Below are positions 17,990 to 26,736 of a stretch of 64,000 bases of DNA, piece after piece. Within the stretch, counting starts at the first letter, position 1; the number at the start of each line of letters is the position of its first letter. The DNA is from Leptospira ellinghausenii. Its GTDB lineage: Bacteria > Spirochaetota > Leptospiria > Leptospirales > Leptospiraceae. The stretch covers positions 682,001-746,000 of the forward strand of contig NZ_BFAZ01000009.1 in NCBI RefSeq assembly GCF_003114815.1. The letters run 5' to 3'. A model generated the notes under the pieces. That model made no database searches, was not told where the DNA came from, and saw only the letters and a list, made by a program, of their open reading frames with translations. The position numbers and the translations under genes were made by a program.

Positions 17990-18979
17990 ATGAAACTCAT
18001 TAAGTATTTTATTTTGTTTGTTGCACTGGTTATTTTCTCAGTTTTTGCCTTTTATACCAGTTTACGATTGTATCGAGAAACATTTTCGCCTGAAGAAATT
18101 GCACCTAAAACTGGAAGATGGATCCAAAGTAATGATGTAAACATATACATCCAGGAGATGGGAGATCCAAAAAATCCAGCAGTTGTTTTGATCCATGGAA
18201 TGGGTTCATGGAGTGAACTTTGGAGAGAGACAATGATTGCTTTATCACAAAATGGATATTATGCGATAGCAATTGATTTACCTCCTTTTGGTTTTTCTGA
18301 GAGACCTAAACCTACAGAATTAAAATCAATCCAACAAGGAAAACGTATAGTTTCAGTTATCGATGCCTTAGGATTACAAAACGTACATTTACTTGGACAC
18401 TCATTTGGAGGTGGTGCGACTCTACATACCGCACTCCTAATCCCGAAACGGATCCTTTCATTACAATTGGTAGATATCGCCGTTAACCTAGAAGAAAGAA
18501 ATACAACGCCTTCCGAACCAAATCTGTTAGAAACATTTTGGAATTTTTCTCTCTTACGAAATAGACTCCTGGAAGTAACAGCAACAAACCCTCATTTAAC
18601 CAAGATATTATTCAGCCAATTTGTACATTCATCCGATTGTATCACCGAAGAAAAGGTAAAGGTAATTCAAATGCCAATGCGAATCAAGGGAACCACTTCT
18701 TTTTTAGGGGATTGGTTAGGTGAATTTATTTTCCACTCTGATGATCTCTTAGCCAAAGATACAAAACAATATGGAAAAAATCTAACAATGCCCATTGATT
18801 TACTTTGGGGGGATTTGGACACCGTGACACCGATAGCAGATGCTGAAAAAATCAAATCTATACTCAACAACTCTCGTTTGCATATCATCCAAGGAGTTGG
18901 TCACATTCCACAATTAGAATCACCAGAGAACTTCAACAAATTGTTATTAAGGAATCTGCAAGAAGTAGAATCTAGATGA
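17990..18979 (+). CDS. Membrane-anchored alpha/beta-hydrolase
   Basis: 329 residues with an AGGA site before the ATG. Residues 5-22 form a membrane anchor, so the enzyme probably faces the periplasm. The fold is complete: HGMGSW oxyanion region (69-74), nucleophile Ser138 in LLGHSFGGG, acid Asp277 in WGDLDTVTP, and His305 in GVGHIPQLE. It lies 23 bases after the uncharacterised gene and closes a three-gene operon. Family members hydrolyse esters, epoxides or C-C bonds; the substrate cannot be told from sequence. Confidence 0.85.
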   Translation: MKLIKYFILFVALVIFSVFAFYTSLRLYRETFSPEEIAPKTGRWIQSNDVNIYIQEMGDPKNPAVVLIHGMGSWSELWRETMIALSQNGYYAIAIDLPPFGFSERPKPTELKSIQQGKRIVSVIDALGLQNVHLLGHSFGGGATLHTALLIPKRILSLQLVDIAVNLEERNTTPSEPNLLETFWNFSLLRNRLLEVTATNPHLTKILFSQFVHSSDCITEEKVKVIQMPMRIKGTTSFLGDWLGEFIFHSDDLLAKDTKQYGKNLTMPIDLLWGDLDTVTPIADAEKIKSILNNSRLHIIQGVGHIPQLESPENFNKLLLRNLQEVESR

Positions 18980-19051
18980 AAAATTACTCGGTCATGGAAA
19001 TCAACGGAAGGAAAGGACGATAACTCGATTTTAATCAGTTTGGTTTTTGGT

Positions 19052-19855
19052 ATGCAGATAAAAAACATTTTTCTCAAACTTATTTTACTCTCTCTTCTAA
19101 CTACATTAGATCCCTATCACCTTCTCTCTCAAACAAAGGAGAATGAGAGTATCAAAACAATTCCATTGCCAGGTGAAATTTGGTATGTAACAAGCCCTCG
19201 CGGATTGAATTTAAGATCAAGTCCTTCAGAAAAATCCCAAGTGGTATCAAAACTTCCGAACAAAAGTAGTGTCAAAATTTTAAATCAAAATCAGGAGTTA
19301 GTCCCATCGAAAATCAAATTCTTAGATGCGATCACACCTGAAACTAACAAACCAAGACAAATCCTTCTGGAAGGAACATGGGTGAAAGTAGAAAACAAAG
19401 GAAAGGAAGGGTATGCTTTCAGCCCACTGCTTAGCCCTTAACAACCAATTCGAAATGACGAATTTAGAACTGGTTATGATATCACTCCTTATCTTGTTCG
19501 GATCTTTACTCTCAAAAAAATTTCCTCTGATAAAAAACGAATCAAAGAAGACCAAACCAACTACTCACAAAATTTCGAATCATACAAATCGGAATTAGGT
19601 GTTACTCTGAATGTTGAACAAAGTGAAAATGAGTATGGTTGGGGAAAAGCTATCTTATTTTTACCGAATTGGAAACTCGAAACAGCATTCGTATTTTTTT
19701 ATTCCATTTTTTCATCACCTGATTTTAAAATTAAAGATCTTAGTTATGTAAAAGAAACATCAGCCGAATATTCTTTGGATGAAATTCCAAATACAATATC
19801 ATTCCGAAAAAACAAAATGGGTGTTACGATTGAATGGGCTTGGGGTGCAGATTAA
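19052..19855 (+). pseudogene. SH3-domain secreted protein split by one in-frame TAA
   Basis: The first part (19052-19441, 129 codons) has a signal peptide (IFLKLILLSLLTTL) and a bacterial SH3 domain (SPRGLNLRSSPSEKSQVV...KGKEGYAFSPLL). The same frame continues past the TAA at 19439-19441 for 137 more codons without a stop, to the TAA at 19853. That second part has clear protein composition (GVTLNVEQSENEYGWGKA, WKLETAFVFFYSIF) and no good start codon. The simplest view is one 267-residue gene broken by a nonsense mutation. A truncated 129-residue SH3 protein may still be made. Confidence 0.75.
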
Positions 19856-19860
19856 CGTAT

Positions 19861-20259
19861 TCAATGGCCTCCTCCTCCGTGACCTCCTCCACTGGAACCA
19901 CCACTACTCCCTCCACCACTGCCCGATGAAGAATGCCCACCTCCTCCAGAAGAAGAATGACCACCACCTCCCGAGCGACTGCCTGACCGAGAAGATGAAT
20001 TGGAAGAAAAGACAGAATTTTTTTTCGAATCACAACTGGAGTAACATCCCATATATAAGACCGGACAGGTGAGATTCAATTGGTTTGTATTTGTAGGAGA
20101 ACTTTGCAAAGTAATCAGATAACAAAGTGATTGGTCTGTAACACATTTTTTCCTACAACTATCGATTGAATGATTGGAAAACGTATTAGAACATTGGACA
20201 GTCAATAATAAGAAGATTAGAGAAATGAATAGTTTAGGTGTGAAAATGAGGGACTTCAT
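19861..20259 (-). CDS. Cysteine-rich lipoprotein with Gly/Ser/His tail
   Basis: 132 residues. The signal peptide ends in a lipobox (FLLLTVQC). The mature part has six more cysteines in three close pairs (SCRKKC, a pair near 60, YSSCDS), likely disulfide-bonded. The last ~45 residues are nearly all Gly, Ser and His, in repeats such as GGGGHSSS, which could chelate metal or form a flexible surface tether. Its start overlaps the stop of the ankyrin gene by four bases, so the two are co-translated. No family recognised. Confidence 0.7.
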   Translation of the reverse strand: MKSLIFTPKLFISLIFLLLTVQCSNTFSNHSIDSCRKKCVTDQSLCYLITLQSSPTNTNQLNLTCPVLYMGCYSSCDSKKNSVFSSNSSSRSGSRSGGGGHSSSGGGGHSSSGSGGGSSGGSSGGGHGGGGH

Positions 20260-20720
20260 TTCGCACCTTTCTCCTTCAATAACTTAACGATCTCTTCCCT
20301 TTCGGAAAGGAGAATTTCCGATAACGCAGTGTGACCTTCATTTGTGACTAAATTTGGATTGGCTCCAGCATCTAGTAATATTTTCACAATTTTCGGATAA
20401 CGATTATAAGCTGCCATCATTAAGGCAGTATGTCCGTTTCTCGTTTTTGCATCTAAGTCAACTTTCATGGAAACCAAGAGTGATACAATTTCCGTATGAC
20501 CTTCTTTTGATGCGATCATAAGAGGAGTTAGTCTTTCAAACGTATCTTCAGGAGTGTTTAAGTCGTAACCTTGTACAATTAATTGTCTGACTCTTTCTGT
20601 ATTTCCAATTGCAACTTGGTAATACAAATTATAAAATCGATCTTCTGACCTAGTTTGTACATTGGCACATTGAATTGTCAGAAGTAGAAAACTGATTACA
20701 AGGAAAATGGTTCGCTTCAT
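20256..20720 (-). CDS. Ankyrin-repeat lipoprotein
   Basis: Start placed at the ATG at 20720, which gives a compact signal peptide ending LLLTIQC; the frame extends back to 20771. The 154-residue protein carries about three to four ankyrin repeats (LTPLMIASKEGHTEIVSLLV, GHTALMMAAYNRYPKIVKIL, GHTALSEIL). Such solenoids bind other proteins, here probably in the periplasm or at the outer membrane. It is the first gene of a coupled pair with the Gly/Ser/His lipoprotein, a possible partner. Confidence 0.8.
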   Translation of the reverse strand: MKRTIFLVISFLLLTIQCANVQTRSEDRFYNLYYQVAIGNTERVRQLIVQGYDLNTPEDTFERLTPLMIASKEGHTEIVSLLVSMKVDLDAKTRNGHTALMMAAYNRYPKIVKILLDAGANPNLVTNEGHTALSEILLSEREEIVKLLKEKGAK

Positions 20721-20845
20721 GTTTTCATTTTCACATGAACGAAACAGTTTCGAAATAGTGGTTCTCCGCAAATGTGGGAAACTACTATGTCTACATTAAA
20801 TTGATAGTCCTAAAAAGGAAAACCAAGTCATGTTTCATTATTTCT

Positions 20846-21292
20846 TTAAATCCATTTACTCCATGGAACTGAACCAAAATGATATAAACCTGACCAAATG
20901 GTAAACACCATTCCAAAAGATCCGAACACAAAACATAGGATCAATTGTTTCCATTCGATATGATGGTCTCTGAGCGCAAGGTAAGTTAAGTACATGTATA
21001 TTGGAAAATATAAAAAAATAGCGGTGAAGTAACCAGGCGAATACGCGTTAAACTGAAACTGAGTGTAGATATGAAATACAAAATTCCAAAACTGTTGTCC
21101 AGATACCCATAAAAATAACAAGAATGTAGAAATCGAATTCTTCTTTTTGGAAGCAAAAAAAGTAAGGAGGAGTAGTACAATCATAAACATAACATTATTG
21201 ATATAAAATACACTAACATCCATTTGGCCTTCTAAGATAGTTGTGACCCAATAAGCAAATCCGTTTGATTCTTCGATCACGTGATTTATCAA
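20846..21292 (-). CDS. HXXEE-family membrane protein, possibly 5'-truncated
   Basis: 148 residues with about four membrane segments. The HVIEE motif at residues 4-8 is the defining His-x-x-Glu-Glu of the HXXEE family of unknown function. In the family this motif normally follows a hydrophobic N-terminal helix. Here the frame can be read upstream only six codons (ILFFGL) to a stop, and the sole common start is a TTG at 21292 with no ribosome-binding site. The gene may have lost its first codons. Confidence 0.55.
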   Translation of the reverse strand: MINHVIEESNGFAYWVTTILEGQMDVSVFYINNVMFMIVLLLLTFFASKKKNSISTFLLFLWVSGQQFWNFVFHIYTQFQFNAYSPGYFTAIFLYFPIYMYLTYLALRDHHIEWKQLILCFVFGSFGMVFTIWSGLYHFGSVPWSKWI

Positions 21293-21495
21293 TCCAAAGA
21301 ACAGAATTTAAATTTTTGGTGATTAGGTTTTGCGTTTAAAATGAACTCCCAAATCTATATTTTAAGCTCATTTCATCATATTATGATAGCAATTCACTAA
21401 ATCTCTTCTACGTTTTATCAATGAAAGATATTTAGTATCAACCTAAGAATAAGAGGATTGGTTCTGCAAAGAGAAGGTATTCGTTAGTAATTGTA

Positions 21496-21696
21496 TTGAT
21501 CTTTTCTTATATCTTTAACTGTAAACCTTCCCAGTTAGAAAATACAAATGATGTATATAGTGACGAATTTACAGAAAGACAAATTTTGATATGTTTGCTA
21601 AAAGTTAGTGATTGTTTCGGAAATACCCCTATCCAACGACTAGTTCAATTTAAATTTACAAATGGTTCTGAATTGAATGCTACGCAAATTGGATAA
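21496..21696 (+). pseudogene. Orphan lipoprotein leader (truncated lipoprotein gene)
   Basis: The frame, open from ~21436, encodes a signal segment ending IFSYIFNC and a leader KPSQLENTNDVYSDEF with a later Cys pair spacing. This matches the leaders of the beta-propeller lipoproteins at 9016 and 21752. It stops at 66 codons, before any propeller or repeat domain. There is no ATG or ribosome-binding site at the TTG at 21496. It is probably the 5' remnant of a lipoprotein gene, though a tiny lipoprotein cannot be ruled out. Confidence 0.5.
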
Positions 21697-21751
21697 ATTT
21701 ATCTATATGGCATTTATGGAAAACATGGAAATTAAAAGTCTATTATAACTA

Positions 21752-23035
21752 TTAATATGATACAATCTCGACGGAAAATGTATTGGTTCCTGCTGAAACA
21801 GGAAATCCAACTATCGGAGATAATGCTCCTGTTTCCGAAATCGTATACCCTGATACATTCCCATCTTGAGTATTAGAAGTATACAAATACTTTCCACTTT
21901 GGTCTATACTGATCCCAATTGGGCTAAATCCAGAATTAAATGGAGACCCACTAATAGACGTTAATGTTCCATTTACTTGGTCAATTTTGTAAGCAGAAAT
22001 GGTACCTTGACCAATGCCACTATTTGCAACATATAAAAATCGATTCAGTGGATCTACAATAGCATAAGCAGGTGCTGATCCAGCAGAAACCGCTGTTTGG
22101 ATCGATAAAGTGCCATTTGTTTGGTTCCTAACAAATGGAAAAACATCTTGTGAAAAGTAATTGGCTCCATACACAAATTGACCATTGGGTGATACTGCAA
22201 CGGAAATATTATTCTCATTGGTTGAGTAAACTCCTACTGAAGTTAATGTCCCGCTGAGTGGATCCAAATTAAATCCTTGGATTCCGGATACGTTTGCCGC
22301 TGCGCCTGTCAGTCCAACGTACAAATGTTTCCCTGTTGCATCAAATGCTAGTCTACCGACTGCTCCAGCGGTTGGATTTGAAGTTGATGTCGCAGGTGAT
22401 ATGATTGATATATTTCCAGAAGAATCAATTGCCATTCTATGAATTTGTTGGGTGGTTTCGGAACTCGCAAACAAGTATTTTTCGGAAGGATCCATCACTA
22501 ATGAATAGGGAGTAGATGGTAAAACCAAATCAGTCGATTTGCTCGATAATGTGCCATTCTCTGGATTCAAACTCAATGTAGACACCGAAGTATTACCAAC
22601 ATTGGCAACATAAACAATTGTTCCAGATGAATTGGTAATTGTAAATCGAGGACGGTCTGTTAATTGAAAGGGTGATCCATTGACTGCAGAAATTTGGCCA
22701 GTATTCGAATCGATGCGAAAGACACTGATGCTGCTTGTTGCAGAGGTAGTCCCAACATTCGATACGAGTAAAAAACGAGGGGTCCTCACTCTTTTTTGGA
22801 ATACTGTGCCACCACAGAATTGGAACCTTTCACTCGATGTGAGAAGTAGTAGAATCGAATCTTTAAATGATTTTGAACTCGAATCACAGACAGAATTTAG
22901 CTCAGTCGGTTTACATTGGAAAAAAATTCCCATACATACAAATATGCAAATTAGAATGTGCAGGCGGTGAATAAATTTCCCTAGTATGAATCCTAGTGAA
23001 TTTTGTATCCAAATATTTGGTTCTTTCGGTTTCAT
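21752..23035 (-). CDS. Beta-propeller lipoprotein (YVTN/lactonase-like) with shared leader
   Basis: Start taken at the ATG at 23035, giving 427 residues and a leader of the same length as its relatives; the frame extends to 23080. The signal segment ends VCMGIFFQC, followed by the shared leader KPTELNSVCDSSSKSF. Then come blades with the motif DxxxGxLSxxxG and YVANxGxxTVS-type strands (FLYVANSGIGQGTIS, KYLYTSNTQDGNVSGY), a seven-bladed propeller. It is probably displayed on the cell surface or in the periplasm. The ligand is unknown. Confidence 0.8.
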   Translation of the reverse strand: MKPKEPNIWIQNSLGFILGKFIHRLHILICIFVCMGIFFQCKPTELNSVCDSSSKSFKDSILLLLTSSERFQFCGGTVFQKRVRTPRFLLVSNVGTTSATSSISVFRIDSNTGQISAVNGSPFQLTDRPRFTITNSSGTIVYVANVGNTSVSTLSLNPENGTLSSKSTDLVLPSTPYSLVMDPSEKYLFASSETTQQIHRMAIDSSGNISIISPATSTSNPTAGAVGRLAFDATGKHLYVGLTGAAANVSGIQGFNLDPLSGTLTSVGVYSTNENNISVAVSPNGQFVYGANYFSQDVFPFVRNQTNGTLSIQTAVSAGSAPAYAIVDPLNRFLYVANSGIGQGTISAYKIDQVNGTLTSISGSPFNSGFSPIGISIDQSGKYLYTSNTQDGNVSGYTISETGALSPIVGFPVSAGTNTFSVEIVSY

Positions 23036-23097
23036 CAAGAATACAAAGTAGTCAAACTGAACCAAACAAAATAAAGTCAATTAATTGCTGAATCTAG

Positions 23098-23275
23098 AAA
23101 AATTGACACTCCGTCGTTGCCACAGTTAGCGGAAACACTATCCTACCAGGAAGTACATGTATGAAAGGTATCTGTTTGCCAATCCCAAGATGGATTATTT
23201 TTGATCCCTGTCCAAATCCCTGTTGGTGCAGATACAGTTAAATTGTAGGCATCCTGAAAACTTTTGTTAAATGAG
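23098..23275 (-). pseudogene. Remnant of a DUF1554-type (endostatin-like) lipoprotein gene
   Basis: On the complement strand about 58 codons read FQDAYNLTVSAPTGIWTG, then WDWQTDTFHTCTSW, a stop, and SVSANCGNDG. The order (WTG, then a Trp-rich turn, then Cys-x-x-Trp and a Cys-Gly ending) is that of the C-terminal domain of leptospiral DUF1554 proteins. Both ends are missing and there is an in-frame TAG, so it is non-functional. The family assignment is from memory of the pattern. Confidence 0.5.
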
Positions 23276-23380
23276 GATTAAATGTAAAAATTCATTTGAC
23301 AGATACTAATCCGAGATAAACACCTAACAAACTGTTAATTAAATTTAATATATGGATTCAAGGTAAGATTGGGGAAAAAT

Positions 23381-24094
23381 ATGAACATAAAAAAAAGCTT
23401 ATTTTATAAAATTGGAATTGGTGGTGTCATAATTTCATGTATCATTACGGCATGCTCCATTTCAAAAAAAGAAGGAACGAACAATAACGAAATTTTCGCA
23501 CTTCTAGCTGCCATATCAGCTACAGCAGGGACTGTCGCACCTACATTAACAGCTACAGGTGGCAATCTCCAAATTGTACTTTCTTGGGATACAATCGCAG
23601 GTGCAGAATCGTATAACCTTTATCATTCTACTTCAGAAAGTTTCACATCTCAAACAGGTTCAAAAATTACTGGTGTGACATCACCATATGTGCATACAGG
23701 TCAAGTGGATGCAACTTCAAGGTCATATTTCCTTACTGCAGTCCGTGGTGGGCAAGAAGGACCAGCTTCGAGCATCCAAACAGCTACTGCCGGTCTTTGC
23801 GGTAACAATATCACTCAGACATATGCATCAGAAGCATGCGATGATGGCAATACGATTGATAACGGAAACGGGTGTTCAACAACCTGCAAACGTGTTGGTT
23901 TCTGTGGTGATGGCACAAGACAAAGCATTTTTGAAGCCTGTGACTCGTCAGGTGTTAATGCAGTTGCTTGTGACTCGGATTGTACAGCTCCAGTGTGTGG
24001 TGACGGCATTCGCAATGCAGCTGCTGGTGAAGCATGTGACGATGGTAATGTGAACAACGGTGACACTTGCAATAGTACTTGTTCTGGACCTTGA
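23381..24094 (+). CDS. Lipoprotein with fibronectin-III-like and DUF4215 cysteine-rich repeats
   Basis: The ATG at 23381 is preceded by GGGGA at proper distance. The 237-residue product has a signal peptide with lipobox (ISCIITAC). Residues ~50-130 are a fibronectin type III-like domain (LQIVLSWDTIAGAESYNLYHS). Residues ~135-237 carry about three Cys-rich repeats of the DUF4215 type (CGDGIRN...GEACDDGN...GDTCNSTC), with calcium-binding-like DDGN turns. It should be an exported, disulfide-rich surface protein. It stands alone. Confidence 0.8.
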   Translation: MNIKKSLFYKIGIGGVIISCIITACSISKKEGTNNNEIFALLAAISATAGTVAPTLTATGGNLQIVLSWDTIAGAESYNLYHSTSESFTSQTGSKITGVTSPYVHTGQVDATSRSYFLTAVRGGQEGPASSIQTATAGLCGNNITQTYASEACDDGNTIDNGNGCSTTCKRVGFCGDGTRQSIFEACDSSGVNAVACDSDCTAPVCGDGIRNAAAGEACDDGNVNNGDTCNSTCSGP

Positions 24095-24324
24095 CCTTTT
24101 TTCTAAAAAAAAATAAAGTCACTGGATCCATGGACACATCTAACTTTTCATATCATTATTCTCTGATTTAACAACTTGGAAATAATTTTTTCCCAACAAT
24201 TGACGGAAATTCTTTTGTCACATTGAAAAAACGGAATCTGTATTTCAGGAGAATTCCTGATAAAAAAATTACTGAACACCATTTAAATTCGTTCGAATTT
24301 AGGATACCAACTGTCGTAGTAAGT

Positions 24325-25422
24325 ATGAAACAAAGGAATCAACTTTTACATCTTCCCAATTGTTTTCGTTTTCAAATTCCATTAACATTGGTTTTGAGCA
24401 CTCTTGGTTTTACCTTGTCTTGTTCAGCCCTCCCAAATGAAATCACAGGAAAATCGGATGCAGACAATAATATGTTACTCTCCACTCTACTCCTCGTTCA
24501 ACTTAGCCAAACAAACGTCCCACCGACTGTAAAACAAAATTCAACTTATACTGTTTCCAAATCGACATTTGTGTATGCACAAGCACTAAGCCATTCGAAT
24601 TGGGGGACAAACACAACCAGTGTTGTCAATTTAGGTTTAGATTTATATCTACCCGAGAACGCGCCAACAAACCGACCTGCTATGGTCCTCATCCATGGTG
24701 GAGGGTTCACAACAGGATCGAAAGAAGATACAAACATCGTTGAGATTGCCAATTATTTTGCCAGTCGTGGCTGGGTATGTATTTCTATCAACTATCGATT
24801 GGTATCTGCTTACGGAACACTTTCTACTGCCTGGGGAACGTATGTGTTAAACTCATCCCTTACACCCACAGAAAAACAACAAAGTTATGCCATGTATCCA
24901 GCTGCTCGTGATGCAAAGGCTGCTGTTCGTTGGCTTTATGCCAATGCTTCAGCTTATGAAATTAACACTAATTATGTGACTGCATTAGGTGGTTCTGCTG
25001 GCTCTTTTTTAGCCAATATGTTAGGGATCACCAATGCAAATGATTTTCGAGATGAGACTTTAACTTTAACTGATTCCACTCTTTCAACGACAAACCTTTC
25101 AGCAGGTTCTAAAATCCATACCATCATCGACCATTGGGGTGGGATCAATCATATGACATACCTCCAAGCCATTACCGGTCAATCTAGGTTTGATGTTAGC
25201 GATCCTCCAGTGAGTATAGTGCATGGCACAGCTGATGCAGATGTTCCCTTTACTCAAGCAGAAGCACTAAGAGATGCATACATATCTTCTGGGGCATCCT
25301 ATGAGTTTAATCCACTGGTAGGTGCTGGCCATGGGGCTTGGACTGCTACCATCAACGGTAAAACTCTATCTGAAAATGCATTCCAGTTCATTACCACAAA
25401 ACAAAAGCTAACTGTAAATTAA
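24325..25422 (+). CDS. Lipoprotein carboxylesterase/feruloyl-esterase-like hydrolase
   Basis: The ATG at 24325 puts a normal signal peptide at the start (IPLTLVLSTLGFTLSC); the open frame to 24223 would add 34 unlikely residues. The 365-residue protein is an alpha/beta-hydrolase of the BD-FAE/carboxylesterase type: LDLYLPENAP, oxyanion HGGGF, nucleophile GGSAGS, acid in HGTADADVPF, and the final His in GAGHGAW. The triad is complete. It is probably a lipid-anchored esterase in the cell envelope. The substrate is unknown. Confidence 0.85.
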   Translation: MKQRNQLLHLPNCFRFQIPLTLVLSTLGFTLSCSALPNEITGKSDADNNMLLSTLLLVQLSQTNVPPTVKQNSTYTVSKSTFVYAQALSHSNWGTNTTSVVNLGLDLYLPENAPTNRPAMVLIHGGGFTTGSKEDTNIVEIANYFASRGWVCISINYRLVSAYGTLSTAWGTYVLNSSLTPTEKQQSYAMYPAARDAKAAVRWLYANASAYEINTNYVTALGGSAGSFLANMLGITNANDFRDETLTLTDSTLSTTNLSAGSKIHTIIDHWGGINHMTYLQAITGQSRFDVSDPPVSIVHGTADADVPFTQAEALRDAYISSGASYEFNPLVGAGHGAWTATINGKTLSENAFQFITTKQKLTVN

Positions 25423-25521
25423 AGAAACTCTCTGATGAGAAAGTCAGTTGAATTCTAGTAAATTCTAATCTATTTGTTGTAAGATTAAAAAAAGTAACTA
25501 ATTTTCTTAATTCTTTCGGCA

Positions 25522-25539
25522 TTTTCCTAAATAGGAAAA
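25522..25539 (+). promoter_or_regulatory. 18-bp palindrome upstream of the repeat lipoprotein
   Basis: TTTTCCTA-AA-TAGGAAAA is a perfect inverted repeat. A second TTTTCCTA half-site lies at ~25593-25600, just after a TTGACA (25584-25589). Operator function is inferred from position only. Confidence 0.35.
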
Positions 25540-25638
25540 CTAACAATGAAAAATTTTAATTTAATTTAATATTCTATAATTTATTGACAAGACTTTTCCT
25601 ATGTAAATAAAACAATATTATGGTTTGAGGAAATAAGT

Positions 25639-26736
25639 TTGAAAATCATACATTCCATTCTATCTTTAGCATTTGTTGTGAGAAAAAGAAGTGAATACAC
25701 CTTATCACTTCTATTCCTACTCAATTTTTGGCTATTGTTTTCCTGCCAAAACATCCAAATGGAAAATGTATGTGATCCAAATGGAGAAGCTTACATTAGT
25801 ACGCTTCTCACAAAAATAATTTTTAGAGACAAATCTTCACATTGTGGAACGAATCTATCGTCTCTAAACCCGCGTATTGCTTCTGATGGAAGTTTATGGA
25901 CTTCGCGAACCATCCCTTCCGGAAATTGGGTATCTGTTGCTCACGGTAATGGAGTGTTTGTTGCAATTGCTGATGGAGTTGGGAACACAATGGCAGCTAC
26001 TTCTACCGACGGCATCAACTGGACGCAACGAACAATGCCAGTAGGAGCTTGGTGGATTTCTGTCACATTTGGGAATGGATTATTTGTAGCTGTTGCAAGT
26101 AGCAATAGTACGATTGCAGCTACATCCACAGATGGCATCACTTGGACACAACGTACGTTACCAGCCCCCACAACTGGTTGGCAATCAGTTACATTTGGGA
26201 ATGGTGTCTTTGTTGCTATTGACATTTCGAGTACGCGAGCAGCTTCGTCTACAGATGGGATTAACTGGACATTAAGAACTCTTCCTGTAGCTGCTACATG
26301 GTGGACAGTAAGTTATGGCAACGGTGTTTTTGTTGCGATTACATTTGGAGATTCTATCGCTGCCACCTCGCCTGATGGAATCAATTGGACACAAAGGACG
26401 TTACCAAGTGCATCCAATTGGCAATCGATCTCTTTCGGGAATGGAATATTCGTGATAGTTGCTGATGGCAGTAATACTTCAGCAACTTCCACCGACGGTA
26501 TAACCTGGACCCAACGTACTCTTCCGCTCAACAGGAATTGGTATTCTGTTACATTTGGAAATAGTGTTTTTGTTGCGATCGCTTATAATTCTTCCATTGC
26601 CATCACATCAAATGATGGAATCAACTGGACACAACGTACTCTACCAAACATTGCAAACTGGTATACTGTTGCTTATGGTGATGGCGTCTTTGTTGCTGTC
26701 TCGTACGGCTCTTCCTCTGCAGCATCATCCCCTTAA
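25639..26736 (+). CDS. Seven-repeat WTQRTLP beta-propeller lipoprotein with shared leader
   Basis: TTG start with GAGG eight bases upstream. The 365-residue protein has a signal segment ending WLLFSC and the shared leader type QNIQMENVCDPNGEAY. Then follow seven tandem repeats of ~38 residues with the pattern WTQRTLP...W.SVTFGNGVFVAIA...TSTDGIN, enough for one closed seven-bladed propeller. The repeats are similar at the DNA level too, so copy number could change by recombination. The partial gene at 1-788 has the same repeat with a different leader. Confidence 0.8.
   Translation: MKIIHSILSLAFVVRKRSEYTLSLLFLLNFWLLFSCQNIQMENVCDPNGEAYISTLLTKIIFRDKSSHCGTNLSSLNPRIASDGSLWTSRTIPSGNWVSVAHGNGVFVAIADGVGNTMAATSTDGINWTQRTMPVGAWWISVTFGNGLFVAVASSNSTIAATSTDGITWTQRTLPAPTTGWQSVTFGNGVFVAIDISSTRAASSTDGINWTLRTLPVAATWWTVSYGNGVFVAITFGDSIAATSPDGINWTQRTLPSASNWQSISFGNGIFVIVADGSNTSATSTDGITWTQRTLPLNRNWYSVTFGNSVFVAIAYNSSIAITSNDGINWTQRTLPNIANWYTVAYGDGVFVAVSYGSSSAASSP

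Noticed and set aside
19439..19441. Programmed stop readthrough at the TAA (followed by CAA)
   Set aside because: No known readthrough signal beyond the codon context; nonsense mutation is simpler, so it is kept only as an open question.
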